Source of the DNA: Chara braunii
Taxonomy: Eukaryota > Streptophyta > Charophyceae > Charales > Characeae
Length of the DNA: 64,000 bases
Direction: 5' to 3'
Assembly (NCBI GenBank): GCA_003427395.1
Contig: BFEA01000046.1
Location: forward strand, 2,273,957-2,337,956
Shown here: one piece after another, positions 21,951 through 31,302 of the stretch
Position numbering within the stretch: position 1 is the first letter of the stretch
Layout: every line of letters begins with the position of its first letter
Translations under genes and position numbers: made by a program
The notes under the pieces: model-generated
What the model saw: only the letters and a program-made list of their open reading frames with translations
Databases searched by the model: none
What the model was told of the DNA's origin: nothing

Positions 21951-22760
21951 GGTCAGGCATTGTTTCTAAGATGAATGACCTGACTGCTGTGTCTTGTCAT
22001 GTTTTCTGAAGAACCAAGCATTGTTTCTAAGACGAATGGCTTGGTTGCTGTGTTTCTTTAATTGTGCCAGACATTGTTTCTAAGATGAATGGTCTGACTA
22101 CTTTATTTCTGAGGGGTATTGATTGCTCGACTTTCGAGGACCAGACATTGTTTCTAAGATGAATGGTCTGGTCGTTGTTTATTTTGGGTGGTTTCTGAAC
22201 AGTCTCTGGGTCTTGACCCAGGGTACTTTGCTTTTTTNTGTGCTGAGAAAAAGGGGTTGAGCATTGTTTCTAAGATGAATGGCTCAACTCTTTTTGATTG
22301 TTTTATTCTGAGGGAGGCTCAGGCCAGAGGACTAGACATTGTTTCTTAAGATTAATGGTCCAAGTCTGAGGCCACAGGACTATAATGAGAACAAAGGAAT
22401 AGGATTCTCTATAGTGCTGTATATATTTATATGAGAACAAGGCTAGCCAGACATTGTTTCTAAGACGAATGGTTTGACTATAGCCTTATCACAAGAGAAG
22501 AGAGTATAACTGAAGGTAACTTGGGCAGGCTGAGCATTGTTTCTAAGACGAATGGCTCAGCCCTACGCTCACTTGCGAAGATTAAGTTCAGAGAGGTATA
22601 TATAATTTGGCTATTTAAACAGTTCAGGGCGACTAAGCATGGTTTCTAAGACGAATGGCTTAGTCATATGCCGAATGAAGAGAAAAGTAGTTGTGCATCC
22701 TGTTCGTGTATACCTAAGGCAGAGGGTTGGCATTGTTTCTAAGACGAATGGCCAGCCCCA
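21951..22760 (+). repeat. Array of ~10 hairpins with invariant loop and covarying stems
   Basis: The core CATTGTTTCTAAGAYGAATG (or near) occurs at 21958, 22019, 22072, 22146, 22262, 22337, 22452, 22535, 22638 and 22731. Each core is flanked by a different pair of complementary arms: GTCAGG/CCTGAC, AACCAAGC/GCTTGGTT, CAGAC/GTCTG, GACCAGAC/GTCTGGTC, GTTGAGC/GCTCAAC, a weak GAC/GTC copy, CAGAC/GTTTG with outer AAGGCTA/TAGCCTT, GGCTGAGC/GCTCAGCC, GACTAAGC/GCTTAGTC and GGGTTGGC/GCCAGCCC. A one-base bulge (G, once A) sits at the same 3'-side position. Spacers (~30-90 bp) are unrelated. Copies differ in stem but keep pairing, the signature of selection for, or of a process that creates, the fold. 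Confidence 0.9.
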
Positions 22761-22984
22761 ATGCCCTGTGTAAGCAGGGTATAAAGGGTTAAATCATTGG
22801 AAGACTGAACTATTGTTTGCTAAATTGACTTGGGGTGGTGAGAGTACTTACCCTTGTGGTTTGGCTTGCATGTGACTGAGTGAGGCTACTACTTGGTCTG
22901 AGTTTTAGTTTGCCAGGTAGTTGCTTTAGAGGTTCGCCACGCGCTAAAGCGATAGGAGTTAGTTTCAATTCCTGCGTTTTTTTA

Positions 22985-23340
22985 GCTAAGTTTTTTTACT
23001 TAGATCAATTCTCGCATTTTCTGGGATCTTTTGTTATACTTGGCTTTGTATAAATTTTGTTAAGCTACTTTCTCTACGGGAAGCGGTTCCGAAATTTCTG
23101 CAAATCCAAGGAGTTAGTCAACTTTTGACTTTTCAAACTTCAACCTGTCTAAAGTTCATATATGGCTTAGTAAAAATCTGAAAAGTCTCCTTTTCTAAAG
23201 GGAGTGTTGCCCAAATTTTTGCTAATTCAGGAAGTTAGGCAAAATTGGATTTTGGAAAGTCAAAGACTATTTTTGTTTTCATATGCAGGCTGATATAAAT
23301 TATGAAGAGGCACTTTTCCAACGGGGGCACGAGCTTAGAG
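22985..23340 (+). repeat. Diverged ~120-bp tandem repeats
   Basis: Three imperfect units share a pattern of CTTTTCTA..GGGA-G-GTT..CCAAATTT.TGC, then AAGGAGTTAG, then CTTTT..AAAGTC. They begin near 23065, 23190 and 23305 in the AT-rich part of the insertion. Confidence 0.55.
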
Positions 23341-24150
23341 GTAGGCTCAGGCTTAGCTTATAGGAAGATTTTGAGTGAGAGTGTGTTATGGAGTTGTATT
23401 CTCCATACACTTATGATTTTAGCTTGGGGATTGGCCTGTCTTGTGCTGCAGGCCTTCCTGACCATTTGATTCAGGATTTGAACTAGTTTCAGCTTTGATC
23501 CTACGAGGATCATCTTCTGTTATCACTGATAACAGGTCGGTTGCCGATTCGTCGATTTACGATTCAACTCATTCACTCCTGCCACCCAACCTAAAGGCTT
23601 TAGCCTTGAGATTTGAACTGTTTTGTTGTTTTTTTACCCGGACTTTATTGAATGGCCATCCTACAAAAGTACTGAGTATTTATTTAAGAGTTGCACGAGT
23701 GAGGCTTGTATGGCTAAAGCGAGGGGTATGAGTGCAAGGAATGGACCTCGTGTAGTGCGTGGATTTCTGAATGAATCTTTGATGTGATTGCAGGTGCGTT
23801 TGGGGTTCGGACTCGGGATGTGATTGTCTGCGATTACATACATATATGGTTGAGAGGAGCCCCACTGTGACTGTGAGAAGTGATCGTCCTATATAAATAA
23901 GCCTTATATATATATATATATATGAGTCGGTGAAACTCCGACGAAACAGTTTGTCACAGCCCCTCGTTTGTTGTCCTCTTCTCCCTCTCTGCCTACGGTT
24001 TACCGGGCAGTTCTATTTGACGATATATATATATTTATATGTGCCTTGGGTATGCGCGCGACTTACTGAGATCGTGCGCAAGGGTTAACCAGGTTATGAT
24101 TTGAGGAAAAAGGGGGGGTCCCTTTTTATCCTTCGCTTTTAAGATATTTT
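23341..24150. other. Insertion interior with TA microsatellites
   Basis: AT-rich sequence including (TA)n at ~23908-23925 and ~24025-24038. No coding or RNA gene recognised. Confidence 0.5.
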
Positions 24151-25112
24151 TATGGTTGGACGTTGTAGTCTGTGGCAACCGTCAAAGTCAAACCCCTTGA
24201 CTTTCGCCCAGGCCTGGAGTAGGACTTATCCCCAGGGCCGCAAGAAACGATTGCCACCACAGGTAAGGACCTGTGTACCACCCGCTCTACACAGAGTGCA
24301 GAAGAGGGTGTGTGGTCTTCAACCACGGATGGCGGTTGTCCGACGTCGAGAGATTAACCCTCAAGGCGCGTGTCAGCCGACACTTGAGTGTCGAATGCGA
24401 CCCTCGAGATTAACGAGGGCTACGCGAGTATGGGTACGACATAGTACGCCATCATTGCGACCGCTTGCATACACTTGCATTTGCGAGTCGATATGAGCTA
24501 GCCCTGCGCCGACGCGGTTTTATATCAAGTCTCGCGCGTGACGCCTATCTGATTTTCGCGTCGGAAAGTTATGGGATGGTCACCGAGGGGCTAGGAGCGT
24601 GTCGCGTTGTTCGTATTGGGTCGTGTCGTGTGTGCGTGTGTGTTTTTTATTTTGTGTTCGTAGAGTGGTGTGCGCGTGGTGAGTGGGATGCGTCCTAGTC
24701 GACCGACGTCCAACCACGCTTGGGACTTCAGCCCCCCAAGATGTCGGTTCTCGTGCGGGTCCGATAGGCGTGCTACCGCACGTACCCCCTATGCTACAGC
24801 GAACGAGAAACGCCCTCGGCTGGTCCACCTCTGCGATTGCAACTGATTAACTTTCGTACTGTGGAGTGGTAGCTCGACGGGGATACGCCCACCGAAGGGA
24901 GGTGACAACTCCCGTAAGGTGGAGGTAAGTTGTGCCTCGCGTAGGCCATATCCTGCCGTAGGGGCTCGCGAGAGGTATGGCTGGCGCACTCGGCCGGAGC
25001 GGCCTAAGGAAACTCCATTTGTGTGTTCGCGACGAGGTTGGTCCAACTCCTGCGTGACGCGGCCGAGAGGGTCCCGCGCTGCCATGTGCGGTGCCGGACC
25101 GATGCGCCCGAC

Positions 25113-25874
25113 ACCGCACCCAGACCCTTGGTTGGATACACTCACTTGTTGTGGCATTGAGATCTGGACGACCGAAGGATACAGCATCCGGGGTCCAGCC
25201 CCGCGTCAACACTACATAAGAATTGACTTCCTTGCTTTGACATTCATTCTGTCTTGCGTGGATGCTGACTTCACGCGTTGACTTCAACGCTGGCTCGACG
25301 CTGCGACGCTGGCATTGTGACTTGGCGAGGTGCTGCTAGGTCGGCATGGTGGTGAGCTTGCTCCTGTCTTCTTGGCATGCTGACATGGCAGCTGCCTTGC
25401 GCCGTCGCTGATGTGGCCGCTGCCACGTGTATCATTGGTTGACGTGGCTGCTGCCACGTGTTCTATGGCTGGGATTACATGATCGACATTGTTGTTCTGT
25501 TCATCGTCACTTCAGGAGGAGATCAGGACTGTGGAGAGTTCGTGGATATGTACTTGGCTGTCTTCATGTCGACATTGCTCCAGTGCTGATGTTGGACTGA
25601 TTAGACGTGCCATGTGGCACATTGAGGATACTTCGGATACTCGATCAGACTATTGATTATTGAGGTGGTAGTAGAGGAGGGAGCCCGAAGCAGGAGTGGG
25701 CATCGTACTTTCCTCTCCTTTGTCTCTTCTCCCTCCTCTCTCTTCGTCTGTGTATGATTACCTCATGTCATTCTGTCTGGTTACGATTTTGACTATTTAG
25801 TAATCATCAGCCGATGGACATTTATCTGGGCTTGCATTGTTGGCGACTGTCTCTACGATTTGGGTTTCATTGCA
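25113..25874 (+). repeat. 3' LTR of element 2, right part
   Basis: Resumes ACCGCACCCAGACCC exactly where the left part stopped and stays collinear with the 5' LTR through two CACGTG boxes (~25424, 25456) to the terminal GGGTTTCATTGCA. No PBS follows (ACTCAGACAG), as expected for a 3' LTR. Confidence 0.85.
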
Positions 25875-26256
25875 ACTCAGACAGGCACGCGAGTCAACAC
25901 GCACGCACACATACAGACTTAATAAACACAGCAGAATGTGGGAATCTCAACAAGGCATCCATTCCATTGACAAAACTTCATAAATCAGCAGTGTTCTCAG
26001 TCTGTGTTATGGCGGGTCATTACAAATTATCATATTCCGGAGTTCCAGTCACCAAGTGCCCATCAGCGCAAAGTTTGATAACTTGAGTACGGACGCCGGC
26101 CGGGCCCGGGTGGGCCGCCCGGGCAAACCGGGCGGGCAAAAAAACAGCCCAGAATTTTTTAATTTTTTTTTGAAGGTGGGGTCCTCCTGTGCTCGGCAAG
26201 AAAACCCCAAATCTGCAATAAAATTCTTGTTTGGGGGGGGGGACAAGTTGTTCGGG
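25875..26256. other. Flank of element 2 and low-complexity GC cluster
   Basis: Mixed sequence, then a CCCGGGC/GCCCGGG-rich cluster at ~26095-26140 and homopolymer runs (T, G) leading into the gap. A similar CCCGGGC-rich cluster occurs at ~28080-28160. No gene seen. Confidence 0.5.
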
Positions 26257-26603
26257 NNNNNNNNNNNNNNNNNNNNNNNNNNNNNNNNNNNNNNNNNNNN
26301 NNNNNNNNNNNNNNNNNNNNNNNNNNNNNNNNNNNNNNNNNNNNNNNNNNNNNNNNNNNNNNNNNNNNNNNNNNNNNNNNNNNNNNNNNNNNNNNNNNNN
26401 NNNNNNNNNNNNNNNNNNNNNNNNNNNNNNNNNNNNNNNNNNNNNNNNNNNNNNNNNNNNNNNNNNNNNNNNNNNNNNNNNNNNNNNNNNNNNNNNNNNN
26501 NNNNNNNNNNNNNNNNNNNNNNNNNNNNNNNNNNNNNNNNNNNNNNNNNNNNNNNNNNNNNNNNNNNNNNNNNNNNNNNNNNNNNNNNNNNNNNNNNNNN
26601 NNN
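26257..26603. other. Assembly gap (347 N)
   Basis: A run of N; its length may be an estimate. Confidence 1.
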
Positions 26604-27640
26604 GTTTTTTTTTTTTTTTTTTTTTCCAACCTGGCGCGTCTCACACGACCTACCAAACGATGGACAAGATGGCGGCGGCGGCAGGGCGGTATGGCGGCTG
26701 GGTATGGCGTTAGGGTATGGTGGTCGAAGAACAAGAAGAAGAAGATGGGCGGAAGAGGAGCAGGAGAGAAGAGAAAGAAGAAGAAGATGACTGTTTTTTT
26801 TTTTGTTTTGTTTTGTTTTTTGTTTTTTTTTACAACCTGGCGCGTCTCACACGACCTACCAAACGATGGACAAGATGGCGGTGGCGGCAGGGCGGTATGG
26901 CGGCGGGGTATGGCGTTAGGGTATGGCGGTCGAAGAACAAGAAGAAGAAGATGGGCAGAAGAGGAGGAGGAGAGAAGAGAAAGAAGAAGAAGATGAGTGG
27001 GAGGCGGAGGAGAAGAAGAAGAAGAAGAAGATGTGCTATGCCGGCGTTAGGGTATGGCGGCGGCGTGGGGGTATGACGGCGGGGTATGACGGCGGGGTAT
27101 GGCGGTGGGGTATGGAGGTGGGGTATGGAGGTGGGGTATGGAGGCGGGGTCCGGCGGAGGGAAGTAGTAGGAGAGAACAAGAAGAAGAAGAAGAAGAAGA
27201 AGATGACGAGCGGATCAGTTTTTTTTTTCTTTTTTCTTACCTGTCATTTATCTCGCGACCTATCGCTAACGAATGTTAAAAAAAAAGAAGGAAAAGAAAA
27301 TCGTCGGAAGAGGAGGAGGAGGAGAGAAGAATAAGAAGAAGGAGATGAGGGGAAGGGCGACGACGAGAGATGAAGAAGAAGAAGAAGAAGAATAAGATGG
27401 GCGGAAGAGGAGGAGGAGGAGAGAAAGAAGAAAAAGATGAGTGGGAGGCGGAGGAGGAGAGAAAAAGAAGAAGAAGAAGAAGAAAAAGAAGAAGAAGATG
27501 TACTATGTCGGCGTTAGGGTATGGCGGCGGCGTGGGGGTATGACGGCGGGGTATGGCGGCGGGGTACGGCGGAGGGAAGAGTATTAGGAGAGAAGATGAT
27601 GATGAGAGGGGGAGGAGGAGGAGACAAGAGGCGGAAGAAT
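26604..27640. repeat. Tandem poly-T / GGCGG / (GAA)n repeat block
   Basis: Units of ~200 bp repeat: a poly-T run, AACCTGGCGCGTCTCACACG, CGATGGACAAGATGGCGG, then GGTATGGCGG repeats and (GAAGAAGAA)n. Two near-full copies start at ~26604 and ~26798, with partial copies at ~27040, ~27210 and ~27480. The Arg/Lys/Glu-rich frames through it are artefacts. On the minus strand each unit ends in poly-A, reminiscent of a retroposed unit, but this is only suggestive. Confidence 0.75.
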
Positions 27641-27811
27641 GATCGGAGGAGCAGCAGGAGACAAGAGGCGGAAGAATGATCGACGACGCTGGCGACGGGC
27701 GACGGGAGACACGACGATGACGGGCGAGTGAAGCTCCCAGGCGATGGTGATGAGGGTAGCTACTTCGACGAGGGGCAGCAGCACGAACGCAGGCGGCTGG
27801 AGCAGGTTTCT

Positions 27812-27872
27812 AGGCCCCGTTTGGACAGCCAATGCAGGCTGCCCCAGCCAGGCGCTAGTTCAAACGGGGCCT
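27812..27872. mobile_element. 61-bp inverted-repeat element (MITE-like)
   Basis: AGGCCCCGTTTG (27812-27823) and CAAACGGGGCCT (27861-27872) are perfect 12-bp inverted repeats. The GGCCCCGTTTG end resembles terminal repeats of plant MITEs. No clear target duplication was identified. Confidence 0.55.
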
Positions 27873-27895
27873 CCGTTTCCCTCCAAAAACGAACG

Positions 27896-27937
27896 GCCCT
27901 CTAGCCGTCGATCATGGATGATCGACGGCCAGAGGGC
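27896..27937. repeat. Near-perfect 20-bp-arm palindrome
   Basis: GCCCTCT-A-GCCGTCGATCAT, then GG, then ATGATCGACGGC-C-AGAGGGC: 19 of 20 positions pair around a 2-base centre. It lies 23 bp from the MITE-like element. Confidence 0.85.
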
Positions 27938-28265
27938 TGTCCCAAATTCAGAAAAAAAAACAGGCCTCACAGGCCCGACGCGCCGTTTTCTCGGCATGGT
28001 TGGACCAGGTAGGCCCTGGGGAGGCCAAAACCACCCGATGTGGGGTCGGAAACCACCCGCCAACAAGGTGTTCTGGGGGCGCCCGGCCCCCAACCGGGCC
28101 GCCTGCCCGGCCAGGCCGCCCAGGACCTCCCCCGGGCGGGCGCCGGTGGGTCGGGCGGCCCAGATCCGTACTCGGTCGATAACCCAATTCCAGCCTCCTC
28201 ATCAAGGTAGGTGACTCTCTTCTCTCCCTGGCTCACTCTCTCTGTACTCTCTTGGTCTTCGTCAT

Positions 28266-28295
<30 letters not shown>

Positions 28296-28299
<4 letters not shown>

Positions 28300-28990
28300 A
28301 CATGCTGCGCCTGCAACAGGCTGCACGGGCCATTTTCAGGCCCGTGACGTTTTTAGCCCGAAAGCCTAAAAACAAGGGCCTACAGGCCCTGCGTCGTTTC
28401 AGCCTGAAAGCCTGAAAACAAGGGCCTACAGGCCCTGCGTCGTTTCAGCCTAAAACATGGTCTTTCCGGCTCTGAGTCTTTTCAGCCTAAAACGGAGGGC
28501 CATTTTCGGGCCCTCATAAGGTCGACCTGCCCTGAAACTCAGGCACCAGACCAGGGTTTTAGCTCAGGCCAGTTTGGCCTATTTTCAAGACAACCTTTGT
28601 TTGAGCTTCAACCCCAGGGTCTGGCACGTTTTGGCATTGGCAAGAGCAGCCTCCTGGATGGGCCAGCACTATATAAGACTGGCCCGCCCTGTAGGCTGCA
28701 GGTAGTTCCTAGGTACTTCACATGCACTTCACGTGCTGTTCAGGAGGCAGGAGGTAGTCTTCAGGATTCGGCAGCAGCACTCTGGAGGAGGGCTGCAGGA
28801 GTAGTGGTAGCGCTAGCAGTAGTCTTCAGCACTGGGCGCTAGTAGCGTTAGCAGTAGTCTTCAGCGCTGGGTGCTAGTAGTAGCTAGAGTAGTACTGGAG
28901 AGAGAGAGAGATTGGGCGGAGGCCAGGGAGACTTACTTGCAGCGCCATAGCTCCAGCACATCGCCAACTTCATAGGTTAGTACCTGGCAC

Positions 28991-29060
<70 letters not shown>

Positions 29061-29676
29061 GTCTTCTTCCTCTTCTCAGTCCACCATCTCCCTCTCACCC
29101 TCTCGCTATCTGACTTCACTGCATCAGCAGACTACGAGAGAGAGCTTGGTGACATTTGGATCCAGACTCGATGTTGGGCTTCAGACATTTTGACGAGGGA
29201 TTATTTGGGACTTGTAACGAAGAGTTGGTGTTGACGACTTTCCCATCTCCCCCCTCCTCTTCTTCGTTTGTTCCCCTCCTCTTCGTCTGTGCATGATCAG
29301 GACCTGGCGCTTTCTTCCTGTGTGTAGCGCTAGGCCTCCTTCACACCTTGTGATGAAGATGATGTATATTTGGTCTGCATTGCAACATTCATTGGGCTCA
29401 TCATTGGTATTCTAGCATTCTGCTGCGCTGTCTTGTACTACGTGAGGAAGTTCAGTCCCGGTCAGGTCAGGACACGTATCTAAGTCTTCCGCTGTGCCAC
29501 AAGGCGCCATTTTGTATGTATTAGAGTGTACATTGCTTGTTGAGATAAGGATCTCGTCATTCAACCAATTATGCTGCTCAAGCTACTTCACTAGCACTGC
29601 ATTGTCCATTCAGTCCTTTTTATCACGTTGCGGATCCTTGGTTATATATGTACATCGCCCAACTGGGCATGTAACA
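28296..29676 (+). repeat. Complete family A LTR
   Basis: 1381 bp with perfect inverted termini TGTTACATGC and GCATGTAACA, followed by a PBS. U3 holds repeated palindromes (AGGGCCTACAGGCCCT) and a strong TATA box TATATAA at 28670-28676. A long (GA)n lies at ~28992-29056. This is a 5' LTR by position; the internal region is missing, being replaced after ~420 bp by element 3. Confidence 0.9.
28670..28676 (+). promoter_or_regulatory. TATA box of family A LTR
   Basis: TATATAA within GCACTATATAAGACTGG. The same context recurs at 46842-46848 in the solo LTR, so it is conserved within the family. Confidence 0.7.
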
Positions 29677-29677
29677 G

Positions 29678-29693
29678 TTGGTATCTGAGCACC
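29678..29693 (+). other. Primer-binding site after family A LTR
   Basis: TTGGTATCTGAGCACC one base after the LTR end, the initiator-Met tRNA type with one change from the element 2 PBS. Confidence 0.8.
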
Positions 29694-30112
29694 GCACGTG
29701 AATCAGGACAACCTGATTTGACACGTGTGCGGGGACTAAGTAGCTGATTAGTCTTGATTGATTGATTAGAGCACACTAGTTAGCCCCCAAAATCATGATT
29801 TTGACCTCACTGCCGAAAATCGTTTTTTTTTTTCTTTTCTTGGATTTTGTTTTTCCGTTATTTCTGTTGTGGAAAATCGCAATAGCGCAACACCTGAAAT
29901 TTCCGTTTTCGTTTTCTGAAAATTCAAAATTTCGTTGTTGGGAATCCGGAATATCTTTTTCTCGAAAATTTCGATTTCCTTTTGCAATTTCCCGTTATTT
30001 GGAAATTCGAAATATTTTTTTCCGAAATTCGTTTTTTTTTTTAAATGGTACTGGAAATCCCTCTTGCAGTTATCATTTTCCAAACTGCACGTACTCTCAT
30101 CTGAGTAATTCC
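29694..30112. other. Truncated leader and AT-rich region
   Basis: Probably the remaining leader of the family A element. From ~29800 it is rich in short self-complementary AAATTT/TTCGAAA words (for example CGAAAATTTCG). No coding seen. It is terminated by the element 3 LTR. Confidence 0.5.
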
Positions 30113-31036
30113 TGAAACGATATTCACCAGTTCGCAGTAGCTGATGCAGATCCCAGGGCTCCATCCCTAGTTCCCCACATTACCTCTGTACAGTACCTGT
30201 GTAAACCCGTAGATTTGAACCTGCGACCTGTAGGACCGCCAGTGGTAGGTAGGATCTCGTAGGCTACAGGGTATAGGGGATTCGAACTGTAGACCTGCCT
30301 GGTAGGAGTCTAGAGAGTCCAGAGGTCGTAGCTGTAGATTGTCCGAAGGGTCAAAGTCGTAGCTGCTGCTTACCTGAAAGGGCAGAGTCGTAGCTGCTAT
30401 AGGGACAGGTAGAGAGTTCTAGAAGTGGCCTTTCGGAAGTCAGTCCACTGTAGGTCTAGGCAAGTGGGCAAATGGTGGAAGTCCACCACGCAGAGTCAGC
30501 AGTCCCAGTCCAGCCAGTCCGGTCCAGTCAAGCAAGTACCGTTTGGGACTGTGCACACCGTGGGCCAGGGAAACAGGGGAGACCAACGACTCACAGAAGT
30601 ATAAATCAAGAGGCTGCGCACAACCATTCATTCATTCCTGCGGAAGCCATGCGGAAGCGCTGCCTCAGCGTCTTGTGCGAGGAGGCCTGCAGTGGGCCCG
30701 AGGTCGAAGTGGGCAGAGAAGCATAGTATAGCGATAGGGTAGTGGCAGCTAGCGCTGCCATAGCTATAGTAGTGTGTTTGTGTGTGACGTGAGTGTTCTG
30801 AGTGAAGCGTGTGGGATATCCAGGGTGATCCTGAGGGTGTGAACAGTGGGTTGTTGGGCGCTCAGTCGCCATAGCCAGTGGAAGTGAACTTACCTGGAAG
30901 CCATATCTCTGAGTACTGTGTGGGCGCATGTCGCCAGTTTGGTGTGCTGCTGTTCACGTGCATGAGTGCATGTCGCCAGTTTGGTGTGCTGCTGTTCACG
31001 TGCATGAAAAGTGTGAATAAGTCGAGTCTGATTGCA
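30113..31036 (+). repeat. 5' LTR of element 3 (family C, 924 bp)
   Basis: TGAAACGATATTCACC to TCTGATTGCA. It matches the minus-strand LTR of element 4 (58386-59242) end to end and the partial copy at 38165. It contains a TATA box, a 42-bp tandem duplication at ~30928-31010 (CATGTCGCCAGTTTGGTGTG twice), and on the antisense strand GTTCGAATCC-type pol III B-box-like words near 30278. Confidence 0.9.
30600..30606 (+). promoter_or_regulatory. TATA box of family C LTR
   Basis: TATAAAT in GAAGTATAAATCAAGAGG. It is conserved in element 4 as ATTTATA at 58770-58776 on the opposite strand. Transcription would start a few tens of bases downstream. Confidence 0.7.
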
Positions 31037-31050
31037 CTGCTATCGGAGCA
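31037..31050 (+). other. Primer-binding site of element 3 (mutated)
   Basis: CTGCTATCGGAGCA directly follows the LTR end. It corresponds to TTGGTATCGGAGCA of the initiator-Met type with changes in the first bases. Confidence 0.6.
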
Positions 31051-31271
31051 GGTACCCGCTATTCCATGTGCGAAGTCGTGTGCAGGGCTGAGGCGCCATA
31101 GCAGAGGTGGCCGCTGAAGGTGACAGTCCGCCACAGCGGACCTGAGGTGGAAGAAGCCGCCGCGCACCTGCAAGGAGACCACGACAAAGAAGAAGACTGA
31201 GAGAGAGAGAGAGAGAGATTAGTGATACAAGATTGGGTTGCTACCTGCTGCGCTGAAGATACCGCTACGGC

Positions 31272-31302
<31 letters not shown>

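Larger units (their letters stand above)
18145..25112. mobile_element. 6.97-kb insertion with short inverted ends, no transposase seen
   Basis: Interrupts the family B LTR with ACCG duplicated on both sides (18141-18144 and 25113-25116; 3-4 bp). Ends are TTGTCGGCGCG and, as reverse complement of the right end, GTGTCGGGCGC, i.e. imperfect inverted repeats of ~9-10 bp. No frame inside has recognisable protein motifs; the longest (~195 codons at 19051) crosses the U6-like sequence and is probably spurious. Contents: GC-rich left third, U6-like sequence, hairpin array, AT-rich segment with TA microsatellites, GC-rich right end. Best described as a large non-autonomous element of unknown class. 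Confidence 0.7.
10072..25874 (+). mobile_element. Ty3/gypsy LTR retrotransposon 2 (family B), decayed, with nested insert
   Basis: 5' LTR, PBS for initiator-Met tRNA, leader, gag, protease, RT, RNase H, integrase with chromodomain-like tail, then 3' LTR, all on +. Coding is interrupted by many stops and frameshifts, two large foldbacks at 15545-15820, and a 6968-bp insertion that divides the 3' LTR (18145-25112). Rejoining the two LTR parts across the insert gives a sequence collinear with the 5' LTR, which fixes the order of events: element 2 first, insertion later. Confidence 0.85.

Noticed and set aside
21951-22760. CRISPR array interpretation of the regularly recurring ~20-nt motif
   Set aside because: Spacing is irregular, spacers are not uniform in length, the flanks covary with the repeat, the genome is eukaryotic and no cas-like genes are present.
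26056-27334. Long Arg/Lys/Glu-rich and poly-Phe open frames
   Set aside because: They run through N gaps, homopolymers and (GAA)n repeats; composition explains the open frames.
30113-30320. tRNA genes suggested by TTCGAAT and CGATCCC words
   Set aside because: No cloverleaf with acceptor and anticodon stems could be built; the words lie in LTRs on the antisense strand.
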